Shown here: positions 19,063-29,063 of the stretch, piece by piece | How positions within the stretch are numbered: position 1 is the stretch's first letter | Layout: each line of letters begins with the position of its first letter | Assembly (NCBI GenBank): GCA_030637025.1 | Contig: DAOVVV010000001.1 | Location: 60,955-124,954 of the forward strand | DNA length: 64,000 nucleotides | Reading direction: 5' to 3' | Source: JAGLHV01 sp023143305 [NCBI: Clostridia bacterium] | GTDB lineage: Bacteria > CBDUZB01 > JAGLHV01 | Made by a program: the position numbers and the translations under genes | The notes under the pieces: model-generated | The model's database searches: none | Seen by the model: only the letters and a program-made list of their open reading frames with translations | What the model was told of the DNA's origin: nothing

Positions 19063-20256
19063 TTAAAAACTCACTTTACTCATTCTATCCAGAGATTGCT
19101 TTAACCTATCTTCGTCTACAGTCAAAGCAAAACGCACATAACCTTCCCCAGAAGGCCCAAAACCTTTTCCCGGAGTACAAATAATTCCCGCTTCTTCCAA
19201 TAATCTTTTTGCCCACTCCGCTGAAGAATAATTACCCGGAACTCTCGCCCAGACATAAAAAGTGGCTTGTGGCATTCTTACTTCCCACCCTAAATTCCTT
19301 AAGCCCTCTACCAAAACATCCCGTCGTCCTTTATACATCTGTCTTATTTTTTCTACGGCTTCCCCTGATTCCTCCAGAGCTTTTATTCCGGCTATTTGAA
19401 TGCAGTCAAAAACCCCGGAATCAAAATTATCTTTCACCTGGGATAACCCTTTGATTAGCTTTTCATTCCCCACAACAAATCCAATTCTCCACCCGGTCAT
19501 ATTATAAGTTTTAGATAAAGAATGAAACTCTACCCCCACTTCTTTTGCCCCTTCAATCTCTAAAAAACTAAGCGGCTTCTTCTCCTGGAAATAAATCTCA
19601 GAATAAGCAGCATCGTGTACCACAATAATCCCATTCTTCCGGGCAAAAGCAACGACCTGTTTAAAAAATTCTTTATTAGCAACAGCCGCAGTCGGATTAT
19701 TAGGATAGTTAAGAAAAAGCAACTTTGCTTTTTCTTTTATCGCTTGCGGAATTACAGATAAATCAGGTAAAAAATTATTTTCTTCCAATAAGGGTAAATA
19801 ATAAGGCACTCCCCCGGCAAAAACAGTGCTACTGGTATATACCGGATAAGCCGGTTCCGGTATAAGTACAACATCACCCGGATTTATAAAGGCAAGAGGA
19901 AAATGTCCAATCCCTTCTTTAGAACCAATTAGAGTATAAATTTCCTTTGCGGAATTTATTTCTATACCAAAACGTCTTTTATACCAGGAGGCTGACACCT
20001 GCCTAAATTGCTCAAGGCCGGTACCCATAGGATAATGATGATATTGGGAATTATCAAGGGCTTTTTTCATTGCTTCCACAATATGAGCAAACGTAGGCTG
20101 GTCAGGATCCCCTATACCTAAATTAATAATATCCACTCCCTGTTTTATCATCTCTTTTTTTTTGCGATCAATTTCTACAAATAAATAACCCGGAAGCTGA
20201 TTCAGCCGCTGGGCATAAGAAAAACTCAATTCGTTTTTTATTTTTTCCTGTAACAT
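19063..20256 (-). CDS. dapL: LL-diaminopimelate aminotransferase DapL
   Basis: The 397-aa PLP aminotransferase has NLGIGDPDQPT, the GSKEGIGHFPLAFINPGD stretch characteristic of DapL, and the PLP-lysine motif SLSKTYNMTGWR. It makes LL-diaminopimelate directly from tetrahydrodipicolinate, bypassing the succinyl or acetyl branches. dapB lies about 2 kb upstream, which supports this pathway for lysine and peptidoglycan. Confidence 0.9.
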   Translation of the reverse strand: MLQEKIKNELSFSYAQRLNQLPGYLFVEIDRKKKEMIKQGVDIINLGIGDPDQPTFAHIVEAMKKALDNSQYHHYPMGTGLEQFRQVSASWYKRRFGIEINSAKEIYTLIGSKEGIGHFPLAFINPGDVVLIPEPAYPVYTSSTVFAGGVPYYLPLLEENNFLPDLSVIPQAIKEKAKLLFLNYPNNPTAAVANKEFFKQVVAFARKNGIIVVHDAAYSEIYFQEKKPLSFLEIEGAKEVGVEFHSLSKTYNMTGWRIGFVVGNEKLIKGLSQVKDNFDSGVFDCIQIAGIKALEESGEAVEKIRQMYKGRRDVLVEGLRNLGWEVRMPQATFYVWARVPGNYSSAEWAKRLLEEAGIICTPGKGFGPSGEGYVRFALTVDEDRLKQSLDRMSKVSF

Positions 20257-20259
20257 TTT

Positions 20260-20649
20260 TTAATTCCCCTCACCTTTATTCTTTGTTTTCTCAAATATCG
20301 ACCAAACTCCCCAGATTAAAAAAAATAAAAAAATTAAAGCTGTAAAATTAGTAACCCATCCTTCAAAGCATCCTTGTTCATGCCGGTATTCATAACCAAA
20401 ATCACTAAAACTCTTAGCAGTAAAAAGTACTAAAAAAAACGGCAGAACCTTTTCCAACAAACCACCTTTAAAAACCAATAACGACCAAAAAAGCCAGAAA
20501 AGAACAGAAATCCCCAGCAAAGTTAAAACAATCATTGCTCCAATATGAGCCGGGTCATACTCCCATTCATCACCGGTGACATCATCCTCCAGAAATCCGG
20601 CAATAATATCCAAAACCCGCAAAAATAAATTTTTCTTTTTTTCTATCAT
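20260..20649 (-). CDS. Unknown small membrane protein
   Basis: The 129-aa protein has an acidic N-terminal segment (FLEDDVTGDEWEYDPAH) and three predicted TM helices (about 34-53, 60-78 and 100-118). I do not recognise a family. It lies tightly between the FAH-family gene and dapL (3-nt gap to dapL) and is probably co-transcribed with them. Confidence 0.6.
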   Translation of the reverse strand: MIEKKKNLFLRVLDIIAGFLEDDVTGDEWEYDPAHIGAMIVLTLLGISVLFWLFWSLLVFKGGLLEKVLPFFLVLFTAKSFSDFGYEYRHEQGCFEGWVTNFTALIFLFFLIWGVWSIFEKTKNKGEGN

Positions 20650-20683
20650 AAATACTTTTTTTCTCCCTGCTAAACTAAAACTT

Positions 20684-21436
20684 TTATTTCACCCTGTTTC
20701 TCAGGGTGCCGATATTTTCGATCACTACTTCTATCATATCTCCCGGATGCATAGGTCCTATCCCGGGAGGTGTTCCTGTAGCAATTACATCCCCCGGTAA
20801 AAGCATCATCACCGAGGAAATAAAACAAACCAGTTCTTCTATTTTAAAAATACAATCACTGGTCCGTGAAGATTGTTTTTTTTCCCCGTTAAGATACGAT
20901 TCAATTTTAAGATCATCCGGATTAATGCCACTAACAATACACGGCCCAATAGGAGCAAACGTATTAAAAGCTTTAGCCCTTGTCCATTGAATATCTTTCT
21001 GCTGTAAATCTCTGGCCGTAACATCATTAAAACAAGTATAACCTAAAATATATTCCTTTACTTTTTTTGAATCTATATGAAAAGCTTGCTTTTTTATCAC
21101 CACACCTAACTCTGCCTCATAATCAATCCTTTTACTCATCCGGGGATAAATAATTTCTTCTTCCGGACCAATTACTGCAGTAGGAGGTTTAATAAAAATT
21201 ATCGGATTTTCCGGAATTTCCATTTCTAACTCTTCTGCATGCTTACGGTAATTTAGTCCTACTGCTACGATTTTGCTGGGTTGACAAGGAGCAAGTAAGA
21301 TTATTTCATCAAAATTATATTCATTATTGCTAATTTTAAATTCTTCCCAAAAATCTCCTTCTATTTCTTTTATCTTTTTTCCTTCCCATCTCCCTTTTTT
21401 TTCTTCACCCCGATAAAGAAACCTTACATATCTCAT
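20684..21436 (-). CDS. Fumarylacetoacetate hydrolase family protein
   Basis: The 250-aa protein shows the FAH fold: [34 protein letters not shown], then the metal site [11 protein letters not shown] and [14 protein letters not shown], and [19 protein letters not shown]. Members hydrolyse or decarboxylate acylpyruvates or related keto acids (YcgM/HpcE type); the substrate cannot be read from sequence. Its ATG overlaps the stop of the GGDEF gene. Confidence 0.9.
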   Translation of the reverse strand: MRYVRFLYRGEEKKGRWEGKKIKEIEGDFWEEFKISNNEYNFDEIILLAPCQPSKIVAVGLNYRKHAEELEMEIPENPIIFIKPPTAVIGPEEEIIYPRMSKRIDYEAELGVVIKKQAFHIDSKKVKEYILGYTCFNDVTARDLQQKDIQWTRAKAFNTFAPIGPCIVSGINPDDLKIESYLNGEKKQSSRTSDCIFKIEELVCFISSVMMLLPGDVIATGTPPGIGPMHPGDMIEVVIENIGTLRNRVK

Positions 21437-22257
21437 GTTTTTATTCTACGTTTAGTATTTTTTATTTGATATATCACTGATTTATTTCCTCCTGCTTTCT
21501 TAGCCTTATACATTGCCTTATCAGCAAAAAGAATTAATTCCTTCATGTTTTTTGCTTCACGGGGAAAAAAAACAACACCTATACTTAAACTCATTTTAAT
21601 CTTTTTTTTGCCCTTACCAAAGACAAAACGCGATTGTTCTACTTTTTTTATTATTCTTTCCGCTACTGATGAAATACCTGTAGATTCCATATCCGTATTA
21701 GGAAGAATAACAGCAAATTCATCCCCGCCATAACGACATAAAACATCTATCATGCGTATATTTTTATTAATAATACCAACTATCTTTTTTAACATCTTAT
21801 CACCGCTAAAATGTCCGTATGTGTCATTATATTTCTTAAAATTATCTAAATCAATCATCATTAAACCAAGAGGAAATTTATATCTGTTTGATCTGTTTAT
21901 CTCTTCTTTCAATCTAGCCTGGAAATAACGATAATTATAAATAGAAGTAAGCTCGTCGGAGACAGTCATTCTCCTTGTTTTTTCATAAAGCAATATGTTT
22001 TCAAAAGCAATCAAAGCATGTGAAGCAAGGGTCTCTAAAAGACGAATATTTTCTACTGAATAACCAAATTCTTCATTTGGTTTTTTTTCCGGCAAAATAG
22101 ATTCTTTTAAGATTTTTTCAATTTCACTTTTCTTCCAGGGAAAAATTTGATCCTTTCTTCCCCCTCCTTTTTTCCCTTTTTTTTCTACATTTTTGGTAAT
22201 TTTACGAATTTCTTTTACCATCAATGATATTTTTTTTACCAACATGTCTCTTGACAT
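21433..22257 (-). CDS. Diguanylate cyclase (GGDEF) with partial GAF-like N-terminus
   Basis: The 274-aa protein has a C-terminal GGDEF domain (about 105-265) with an intact active site, YGGDEF. An inhibitory RxxD site (RMID) lies five residues upstream, so it should make c-di-GMP under product control. Residues about 60-100 ([24 protein letters not shown]) match the last helix of a GAF domain. The rest of that domain is replaced by a basic segment, so the sensor may be degraded. Overlap with the FAH gene implies co-translation. Confidence 0.88.
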   Translation of the reverse strand: MSRDMLVKKISLMVKEIRKITKNVEKKGKKGGGRKDQIFPWKKSEIEKILKESILPEKKPNEEFGYSVENIRLLETLASHALIAFENILLYEKTRRMTVSDELTSIYNYRYFQARLKEEINRSNRYKFPLGLMMIDLDNFKKYNDTYGHFSGDKMLKKIVGIINKNIRMIDVLCRYGGDEFAVILPNTDMESTGISSVAERIIKKVEQSRFVFGKGKKKIKMSLSIGVVFFPREAKNMKELILFADKAMYKAKKAGGNKSVIYQIKNTKRRIKT

Positions 22258-22315
22258 CTCCTATAACCCCCTTGACCGGCTAACCTTTTTCGTGCTTATA
22301 GAATATATTTTTTAT

Positions 22316-23095
22316 CTACTTTAAATCTAAAACATCCTCCATATTATATAAACCTTTTGGTTTATCTATCAACCACTTTGCTGCAAACAAAGCTCCGGAA
22401 GCAAAGGCATCCCGGCTATGAGCACGATGAACCAATTCTATCCGTTCCCCCGGCCCGGCAAAAAAAACCGTATGTTCCCCGACTACATCCCCGGCACGTA
22501 CGGCATGCACACCTATTTCTTCTTTTTTTCTGGCTCCTATCACACCTTCTCTTCCGCAGACTTTAACTTTATTAATATCTCTTTCCAGAACCCGGGCAAC
22601 AACCTCAGCAATTCGATTGGCGGTACCCGAAGGTGCATCTTTCTTCTTATTGTGATGTATCTCTAAAATTTCTATATCATAATTATTAAGGACCTTAGCC
22701 ACTTCACCTACCAGCCTAAAGAGGAGATTTACTCCTTTACTCATATTAGGAGCCAAAACACACGGAATATCTTTGATAATGCCTTTCAATTCCTCCAATT
22801 GTTCAGACGAAAAACCTGTAGTTCCTATTACCATTTTTTTCCCCTCAGCTGCTGCTATACGAGCATGGTCAATAGAAGATTTTGGATTGGTAAAATCAAT
22901 CACTACTTCACCGTTTTTTATTATGCTTTTTAAATTGCCGGTTAAACTTACCTCTTCGGTAATTTTTGTTCCCAGTAAAGAATGGTTTCCGGCTTCAATT
23001 GCCCCGGCAAATTTTAATTCTTCATCCTGAATAGCCAGATCCACCAACCTTTCCCCCATTCTTCCTTTTGCTCCGCAAATAATTACTTTAATCAT
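22316..23095 (-). CDS. dapB: 4-hydroxy-tetrahydrodipicolinate reductase DapB
   Basis: The protein of about 259 aa reduces HTPA to tetrahydrodipicolinate. Motifs: IKVIICGAKGRMGERL (Rossmann), IGTTGFSSEQLEEL, APNMSKGVNLLF and EIHHNKKKDAPSGTA. The ATG at 23095 is preferred over the one at 23107 because a GGGGAG ribosome site lies 4-5 nt upstream and the start MIKVIICG matches the family. It ends in TAG. A near-perfect promoter precedes it. Confidence 0.95.
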   Translation of the reverse strand: MIKVIICGAKGRMGERLVDLAIQDEELKFAGAIEAGNHSLLGTKITEEVSLTGNLKSIIKNGEVVIDFTNPKSSIDHARIAAAEGKKMVIGTTGFSSEQLEELKGIIKDIPCVLAPNMSKGVNLLFRLVGEVAKVLNNYDIEILEIHHNKKKDAPSGTANRIAEVVARVLERDINKVKVCGREGVIGARKKEEIGVHAVRAGDVVGEHTVFFAGPGERIELVHRAHSRDAFASGALFAAKWLIDKPKGLYNMEDVLDLK

Positions 23096-23107
23096 TTTTC
23101 TCCCCAT

Positions 23108-23455
23108 AAATTAGTTTAATATAATATTTAAGTATCGACGAATCATTATATAACACCTTATAATCGATGTCAAACAAAATTTCGTTATTTAGTAATGTCA
23201 AGATTTATTTTGACTTTAATTTTTAATCGCACTCATTTTTTACAGGCAGAATAAAAGGCACATCTTCTTTTTTTATGTTTTCTTCTATTAACGAATTTCT
23301 TTCTTTAAACACTAAATAATTGCAAATAGCTAACAGGTAATGGCAAATAGAGAGTTGTATTTTTCAAAAAATGTTGAATTAATTTAAAGTTGTTTTATTG
23401 GTAAAAAAAGATAGAAACTAAAGATAAAAGAATAGTCCTTAAAAATTACAAGAAA
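23108..23455. other. Gene-free spacer between polX and dapB
   Basis: I see no credible ORF in these 348 bases. It holds the dapB promoter (23145-23173) and, around 23320-23350, a short imperfect repeat of GCAAATAG units. The remainder is low-complexity AT-rich DNA. Confidence 0.6.
23145..23173 (-). promoter_or_regulatory. dapB: Consensus sigma70 promoter for dapB
   Basis: On the minus strand, TTGACA (23168-23173), exactly 17 nt of spacer and TATAAT (23145-23150) give a perfect consensus. It lies about 50 nt upstream of the dapB start. It probably drives dapB and the following run of genes. Confidence 0.75.
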
Positions 23456-25180
23456 CTATTTTCTTTTTTGTTGCAGGATTTTCATTAATTGTTTATAGCT
23501 TAGTGTATTTAAAACATCCCTTGATTCTAACCATCCTCGACGAGCAACCCAGATTCCCAGGGAAAGATATTCCATTTGTTCTAAAGCATGCGCATCAGTG
23601 CCAATACCCATTAAAACCCCCTTTTCTTTTGCTTTACGACAATAAATATCCGGTAGATCCAACCGCTGAGGATTAGCATTTATTTCTAAAAAGGTCCCTA
23701 TCCTCGACGCTTCTTCAATTATCTTGTCCATATTAACCATATAAGGTTCTCTTTTCTGAAGTAATCGGCCCGTGGGATGCGCAAACATATGGACATATTT
23801 ATTTCTCATTGCCGAAATTATTCTATTAGTCATTGTTGCTTCATCTTGTTTAAATCCGGAATGAATAGCAATTAAAACAAAATCTAATTGTTCTAATATG
23901 TCTTTTTTATAATCTAAAGAACCGTTTGCAAGAATATCTATCTCTGCTCCGCATAATATTTTAAGTTCTTTAAATTTTTTATTAATTTTCTTTATCTCTT
24001 TAATTTTATTCAGAACTTCTTCCGGCTTCATGCCATGTGCCACTTTGAGGGATTGCGAATGGTCACAAATTACTATCCATTCTAATCCCATTTGTTTCGC
24101 TTTGCCGGCAATATCTTCTATCGAATCTTTTCCATCACTCCAATTAGAATGAATATGAAAATCTCCTTTTATTCGGGAATATTCTATTAGTTTGGGCAAA
24201 CTATTTGTCTTTGATTTTTCAATCTCTCCTTGATTTTCCCGTAATTCAGCAGGAATCCATTTTAATCCCAATTGATTATAAATATCTTCTTCTTTTTTTC
24301 CAGTTACCTTTTTATTGTTCTTGATTTTGAAAAGTCCATATTCATTTATTTTATAACCTTTTTCATTTGCCAGGTTACGTAATTTAATATTATGCTCCTT
24401 GGAACCGGTAAAATACTGAAGAGCTGCCCCATAAGATTCAGGTTTAACCACCCTTAAATCTACCTGAATATTATCATTGGTAATAATGCTGGATTTTGTC
24501 TCTCCCTGTAAAAGTATTCTTTTACATTGGGAAAGATTAATAAAAGCATTCATTACTCCCGGCAAATCTGTAGAAGCACATACTATATCTATATCTCCGA
24601 TTGTTTCTTTCTTTCTCCGTAAACTTCCCGCAGGACAAATTTGTTTTATTCTCGCTTTTTTTTTCAATTCATCGATAATAGATTCGGCTAAAGCTAAACC
24701 CGTGAATAAAAAAATTCTCTCCCGGTTTTTACGAATAAATTCTATTCCCCTTAAAATGTTCTGCTGAGTTTTTTCGCCTAAGTGCGAAATTTCCATAATT
24801 CTATTTAATTTAGCTGCTAATTCTAAATCATTTAGATTTTTTATGTCTAATTTCTCATAGAGTATTTTAGCTGTTTTAAAACCTATTCCCGGGACGGAAA
24901 CAATATCGAGTATTTTTTCCGGAAATTCTTTTCTTAAATTTTCATAATATTCTATTTTACCCTTTGAAAAATATTCTTCTATTTTTTTTGCAATTCCTTC
25001 CCCAATATGGGGTATCTTCAATAGTTTTTTATTATAAATTAGATTTTCTATATCTTCCGATAAATTTTCAATGCTTTGTGCAGCCCTTTCATAAGAACGG
25101 ATTCGGAATGGATTTTCATTTTTTAAGCTTAAAAACCCGGCAATTTTATATAATAGATTTGCAATCTCTTTGTTTTTCAT
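23456..25180 (-). CDS. polX: DNA polymerase/3'-5' exonuclease PolX
   Basis: The product is about 574 aa. The N-terminal half is a family X polymerase with HhH motifs (IPHIGEGIAKKIEEYF and VPGIGFKTAKILYEKL), the catalytic GDIDIVCAS, and YFTGSKEHNIKLR. The C-terminal half is a PHP domain (FHIHSNWSDGKDS, WIVICDHS, EINANPQRLD, GIGTDAH) giving a metal-dependent exonuclease. It is a DNA-repair enzyme. The ATG start is chosen over the GTG three codons upstream. Confidence 0.95.
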   Translation of the reverse strand: MKNKEIANLLYKIAGFLSLKNENPFRIRSYERAAQSIENLSEDIENLIYNKKLLKIPHIGEGIAKKIEEYFSKGKIEYYENLRKEFPEKILDIVSVPGIGFKTAKILYEKLDIKNLNDLELAAKLNRIMEISHLGEKTQQNILRGIEFIRKNRERIFLFTGLALAESIIDELKKKARIKQICPAGSLRRKKETIGDIDIVCASTDLPGVMNAFINLSQCKRILLQGETKSSIITNDNIQVDLRVVKPESYGAALQYFTGSKEHNIKLRNLANEKGYKINEYGLFKIKNNKKVTGKKEEDIYNQLGLKWIPAELRENQGEIEKSKTNSLPKLIEYSRIKGDFHIHSNWSDGKDSIEDIAGKAKQMGLEWIVICDHSQSLKVAHGMKPEEVLNKIKEIKKINKKFKELKILCGAEIDILANGSLDYKKDILEQLDFVLIAIHSGFKQDEATMTNRIISAMRNKYVHMFAHPTGRLLQKREPYMVNMDKIIEEASRIGTFLEINANPQRLDLPDIYCRKAKEKGVLMGIGTDAHALEQMEYLSLGIWVARRGWLESRDVLNTLSYKQLMKILQQKRK

Positions 25181-25282
25181 AATTAACACTTATAAATACT
25201 GAAAAAATATTCCTTTGTTATTTATCATTCACTGTTTTAGGTTTATCGGTAAGGTCTTAATTTTGATAAAAGTTTTCTCAGA

Positions 25283-25801
25283 TTAGATTTTTAATAAGAG
25301 ACTTAAAATTTTTGTTTTAATTTCTTCCCTATTTGTTTTGGTAAGTTCAAATACTTGTGTATCTTTTCTTTTTTTTATTTCTGAAGTAAAATAATCATGT
25401 TTGAGTTTAATCGTGCCCATTATTTTTTTATCGGTTTCTAATGCATTCCAAACAACTTTTTTAAATTGAGGCGAAAGCAGTTCCATTTTTCCTATTTCAT
25501 CAACGATAATAAACTCACTTTCCTGCATTGCTTTTACAATAGAATCAGTACCAATCTCATCTAAATCCTTTAAATTAACACCGTATTTACTAATTCGATA
25601 AGGACTTTGAAAATCAATATGGGCAAGCAACCCACTTTTCCCGTTGAAATTTTCAATTTTAAACCCAATACGTTTATTTCCTTCCTTAATTTCAGAAGTA
25701 TAAAATCCGCCTTGTTTACCCTTTAATTCTTTCACTATTTCTTTTATTAAAGAAGTCTTGCCAGCGCAAGGCAACCCGGTTAAAAAAATGTTTTTTATCA
25801 T
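25283..25801 (-). CDS. THEP1-type nucleoside-triphosphatase
   Basis: The protein of about 172 aa has the family layout: Walker A FLTGLPCAGKTSLI, GGFYTSEIKEGNKRIGFKI, and Walker B EFIIVDEIGKMELLS. THEP1 proteins hydrolyse NTPs and dNTPs; the biological role is unclear. The ATG start is preferred over a GTG three codons upstream. It is 19 nt downstream of the Memo-like gene. Confidence 0.88.
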   Translation of the reverse strand: MIKNIFLTGLPCAGKTSLIKEIVKELKGKQGGFYTSEIKEGNKRIGFKIENFNGKSGLLAHIDFQSPYRISKYGVNLKDLDEIGTDSIVKAMQESEFIIVDEIGKMELLSPQFKKVVWNALETDKKIMGTIKLKHDYFTSEIKKRKDTQVFELTKTNREEIKTKILSLLLKI

Positions 25802-25819
25802 TATTCTCACTCTTTATTT

Positions 25820-26620
25820 TTATTTAATAATTATTCCTGCATATCCTACAACAGAATGATAATCCCCGGTAACATCCCCACTGGTTTGATAGGAAATAAG
25901 CCTGCCTTCTTTAGCAGTTAATTTTTTGCCGGCATAAATCATAGTAGCGACAGGACCCACTCCGCACATTGAAATATTCTCTTTGATAACAATTTTTAAT
26001 AGTCCTTCCGGATCAACATTTAATATCTTTTCTATAGCAAGTTTATCTTTTTGTTGGGCTATCTCCACTGGTTCATAATGAGTCATATCGCTACTGGCAA
26101 CAATTACCACGTTTTCTTCTGTAATAGAATCAGCAATTGCATTCCCTATATTCCGGCAAATATCGTCACTATATTCCTGCATACAAATAGGAACGATTTG
26201 TGCTGAAGGATTTAGATGTTGAATAAAAGGTACTTGTACTTCTAATGAGTGCTCATCCAAATGAATTCTCTCATTTTCTTCTAGAAAATTCGAACGCGAA
26301 AGAATTTTTCCGGCTAAAGAAGAATTAATCTTTATTCCACCATAAGGCGTTATCCATTCTCCTTCGGTTATAATTGAGGATTTTTTTCCTCTACCATGAT
26401 GATTCAGGCCAAGGATAATAAAAACAGAACAATTCTTTATTTGAGAATAAACTGCTCCTGCTACTTTCCCGGAATAAACATATCCGGCATGAGGACTAAC
26501 TATCCCGATAACTTTTTGTTTTTCAGAGGAAGGAACTATATATTCTTCAATTGTTTTTCTTAGCTGAAGCGGATTGGCAGGATAAAACACTCCTGCATAT
26601 GCAGGTTTACGTATTGCCAT
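25820..26620 (-). CDS. amrB: AmmeMemoRadiSam system protein B (Memo-like)
   Basis: The 266-aa protein is a Memo / class III dioxygenase-like fold. It begins IRKPAYAGVFYPANPLQLR and has SPHAGYVYSGKVAGAVY, LGLNHHGRG, a DEHSLEVQVPFIQHL stretch and SSDMTHYEP with histidines in the usual metal-binding positions. A strong AAGGAG precedes the ATG. A radical SAM partner lies directly upstream (26653) and a second at 40976. The AMMECR1 partner is not seen in the window. Confidence 0.9.
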   Translation of the reverse strand: MAIRKPAYAGVFYPANPLQLRKTIEEYIVPSSEKQKVIGIVSPHAGYVYSGKVAGAVYSQIKNCSVFIILGLNHHGRGKKSSIITEGEWITPYGGIKINSSLAGKILSRSNFLEENERIHLDEHSLEVQVPFIQHLNPSAQIVPICMQEYSDDICRNIGNAIADSITEENVVIVASSDMTHYEPVEIAQQKDKLAIEKILNVDPEGLLKIVIKENISMCGVGPVATMIYAGKKLTAKEGRLISYQTSGDVTGDYHSVVGYAGIIIK

Positions 26621-26652
26621 ATTTAAATCATCTCCTTTTTAAAAAAACAAGT

Positions 26653-27558
26653 TTATAGTTCTTGTCTCCAACCTTGATGAATTCCCTCTTTATCAGCAAT
26701 TTTAAGCACTTTTTGATACTCTTTTATACTAATTTTGCGTGACAATTCAGTAAATTGATAAGATAAATGTGCCGGATGGTATTGAGACATAATACTTACA
26801 TAGGTGTTTGGAGAAATTTCTCGAGCAATAAAACGAAGAATTTCCTGAGAACCGGCAATGTTTTCCGGTAAAACCAGATGACGGACTAACAGTCCTCTAA
26901 TAGCTATTCCTTCTTCGTTTATCTTTAACTCCCCTACTTGTCGAAACATCTCTTTCAAGGCAAGTTTATTTACTTGCCAGTAATTAGAACTATTTGAATA
27001 TTTCAATGCCATTTTATTATTACTGTATTTTGCATCCGGCATAAAAACATCTATTATTCCGTCTAACAATTTCAATGTTTCTACCGATTCATAACCACTA
27101 CAATTATAAACCAAAGGAATCCTTAATTGTTTCCTGCTTGCTAAATAATATGCTTCTATTATTTGCGGAACAAAATGTGTGGGAGTCACTAAGTTTATAT
27201 TACAAGCTCCCTCTTCTTGTAATTTAAGCATTATTTGTGATAATTTTACAACAGAAATCTCTTGACCATGCCCCAGTTGACTTATTGGATAATTTTGACA
27301 AAAGACACAATGCAAATGACAGTGAGTAAAAAATATTGTTCCTGATCCCCTAACACCTGAAATAGGCGGTTCTTCTCCAAAATGAAGATTAAAACTTGAA
27401 ATTACAGGCTTTCCCCCTGATTGACAAAAACCTTTTTCCCCTTTTAAACGATTGACTTTACATTGACGGGGACAAAGAACACATTTTCTAAGTAAATCAT
27501 TAAGCTTTTTACTATCTAAAAAAAAATTGCTCATCAGTTTATAAAATGGCAACAACAA
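26653..27558 (-). CDS. Radical SAM protein, PflA-like
   Basis: The protein of up to 301 aa has an N-terminal cysteine cluster (CVLCPRQCKVNRLKGEKGFC) and the radical SAM triad CHLHCVFCQNY (CxxxCxxC). INLVTPTHFVPQI and VYNCSGYESVETLKLL follow. These are signatures of the uncharacterised PflA-like branch related to AmrS. Neighbouring amrB suggests a shared modification pathway (inference). The frame overlaps the upstream membrane-protein gene by 20 nt. A later start at ATG 27534 would remove the overlap. Confidence 0.88.
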   Translation of the reverse strand: MLLPFYKLMSNFFLDSKKLNDLLRKCVLCPRQCKVNRLKGEKGFCQSGGKPVISSFNLHFGEEPPISGVRGSGTIFFTHCHLHCVFCQNYPISQLGHGQEISVVKLSQIMLKLQEEGACNINLVTPTHFVPQIIEAYYLASRKQLRIPLVYNCSGYESVETLKLLDGIIDVFMPDAKYSNNKMALKYSNSSNYWQVNKLALKEMFRQVGELKINEEGIAIRGLLVRHLVLPENIAGSQEILRFIAREISPNTYVSIMSQYHPAHLSYQFTELSRKISIKEYQKVLKIADKEGIHQGWRQEL

Positions 27559-28110
27559 ATGTTAATAAAAACAAACAAACACCTACACTTAATAATAACA
27601 TTTCTATAATCAAATAACTTATTATCATTAAAAACACTTCGATATTTCTAAAATTATAAATCTTTTTTATACCTAAAAATTGAAGTTTTAAAATCCAAAA
27701 CGAAAAAACAAAAAAAACAATGCCGTAAATGGGAAATCTCAAAGGAATAAGATATTTACAAATTAAAGAAAAAGGAACCAATAAAGTCGCAAGCAACAAA
27801 TTAAAACCGGATACAGCAAAAAGGGCTTTTAATCCTTGTTCTTTACCATACCATTTAGCCAGCAAATCAAAAAAAACAACATTAATAAAACAAAACAAAC
27901 TAAGAATAAACACAAAAAACGACCATTTCCCTATCAATTGTATTATATTAAATCTTCTGAAAAAAAGAAAAGAACAACTGGCAACATAACTAAAAATACC
28001 AATAAAAATAAATAAAAAAAACCATCCTTTCGATGATTTTAATTTAATAATATTTTCTAATGAGCCCTCAGGATTTTCAAAAAAATCATAAATAGTTTCT
28101 AAAATTTCAT
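27539..28110 (-). CDS. Yip1-like multi-TM membrane protein, start codon anomalous
   Basis: A TTG at 27937 gives a 132-aa product. However, the same frame stays open upstream to about 28105 and encodes LETIYDFFENPEGSLENIIKL, KSSKGWFFLF and more TM sequence, the usual start of Yip1-domain proteins. No ATG, GTG or TTG fits there. A GGAGG is followed by ATG (28108-28110) that is in another frame and hits TAG after three codons. Either a one-base indel near 28100-28105 has broken the gene, or an ATT start (28103-28105) is used. About five TM helices in total. Confidence 0.55.
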
Positions 28111-28137
28111 TCCTCCGTATAAATATGTATAATTATA

Positions 28138-29046
28138 TTACTTCAACATATACTCAAGCCGTACTTTTTGCTCAGGTAATATATTATTAAAAAAAGCATA
28201 AGGATTTTTATACTTGCTCATTATTCCCAAAGCAGTACCTAACGGAGACTCAAAACTTGATATAATTTTAGGTTTCTTTTTAATTCCGGCTAATTGTGCA
28301 GCTAATTTTATGGCATCTTCTTTGTTGCCTAATTCATCAATTAGTCCATTTTCTTTTGCCTGTTCCCCGGTAAAAATTCTTCCGTCGGCTAATAAACGAA
28401 CTTTCTCCACATCCATTTTCCTTCCTTCGGCAATAGCATAAACAAATTGTTCATAAGCATTATTTATAACTCCCTGAAGTATTTCTTTTTCCTCTTCAGT
28501 CATTTTTCGGGCAAAAGAACCAATGTCTTTATATGTTCCACTTTTAATAACAGTCGTTTCTATTCCAATTTTAGTAAACAACATTTCAACATTTTCTATC
28601 ACCATAATTACACCTATACTACCGGTTATAGTCCCCGGATCAGCTACAATTTTATCGGCAGCACTAGCAATATAATATCCGCCGGAAGCAGCAACATCAC
28701 CCATTGAAGCAACTACTTTTTTACCCTTCGCGCGAATTTTCAGTATTTCCCCATAAATTTCCTGAACTGCTCCGACACTGCCTCCCGGGCTATTTATTCG
28801 TAAAACCACTACTTTTACGAATTTATTATCCCCAAGTTCTTTTAATCTTTTAACGATACTATCAGACCCTCGTGGACTTCCCGGCCATGAACTTGCTTTA
28901 TTTCCAACACTAATAGGCCCATATACATGAACAATAGAAATCCCTTTTAAAGACTCAGGAATTGGTTTTATTACAGAAATAATACCTAAACCCACAGAAA
29001 CAACATATAAGAAAATAATTAACAATATAATTTTTTGTTTTTTCAT
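28138..29046 (-). CDS. sppA: Signal peptide peptidase SppA (S49)
   Basis: The 302-aa protein has one N-terminal TM anchor (about 5-25), then VVLRINSPGGSVGAVQEIY and the nucleophile segment GDVAASGGYYIASAADKIVADPGTITGSIGV, typical of family S49. The general-base lysine would lie in the C-terminal half of this short form. It digests cleaved signal peptides in the membrane. An ATG start gives the normal short-SppA length. Confidence 0.93.
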   Translation of the reverse strand: MKKQKIILLIIFLYVVSVGLGIISVIKPIPESLKGISIVHVYGPISVGNKASSWPGSPRGSDSIVKRLKELGDNKFVKVVVLRINSPGGSVGAVQEIYGEILKIRAKGKKVVASMGDVAASGGYYIASAADKIVADPGTITGSIGVIMVIENVEMLFTKIGIETTVIKSGTYKDIGSFARKMTEEEKEILQGVINNAYEQFVYAIAEGRKMDVEKVRLLADGRIFTGEQAKENGLIDELGNKEDAIKLAAQLAGIKKKPKIISSFESPLGTALGIMSKYKNPYAFFNNILPEQKVRLEYMLK

Positions 29047-29063
29047 AGTTTAATTAATGAATT

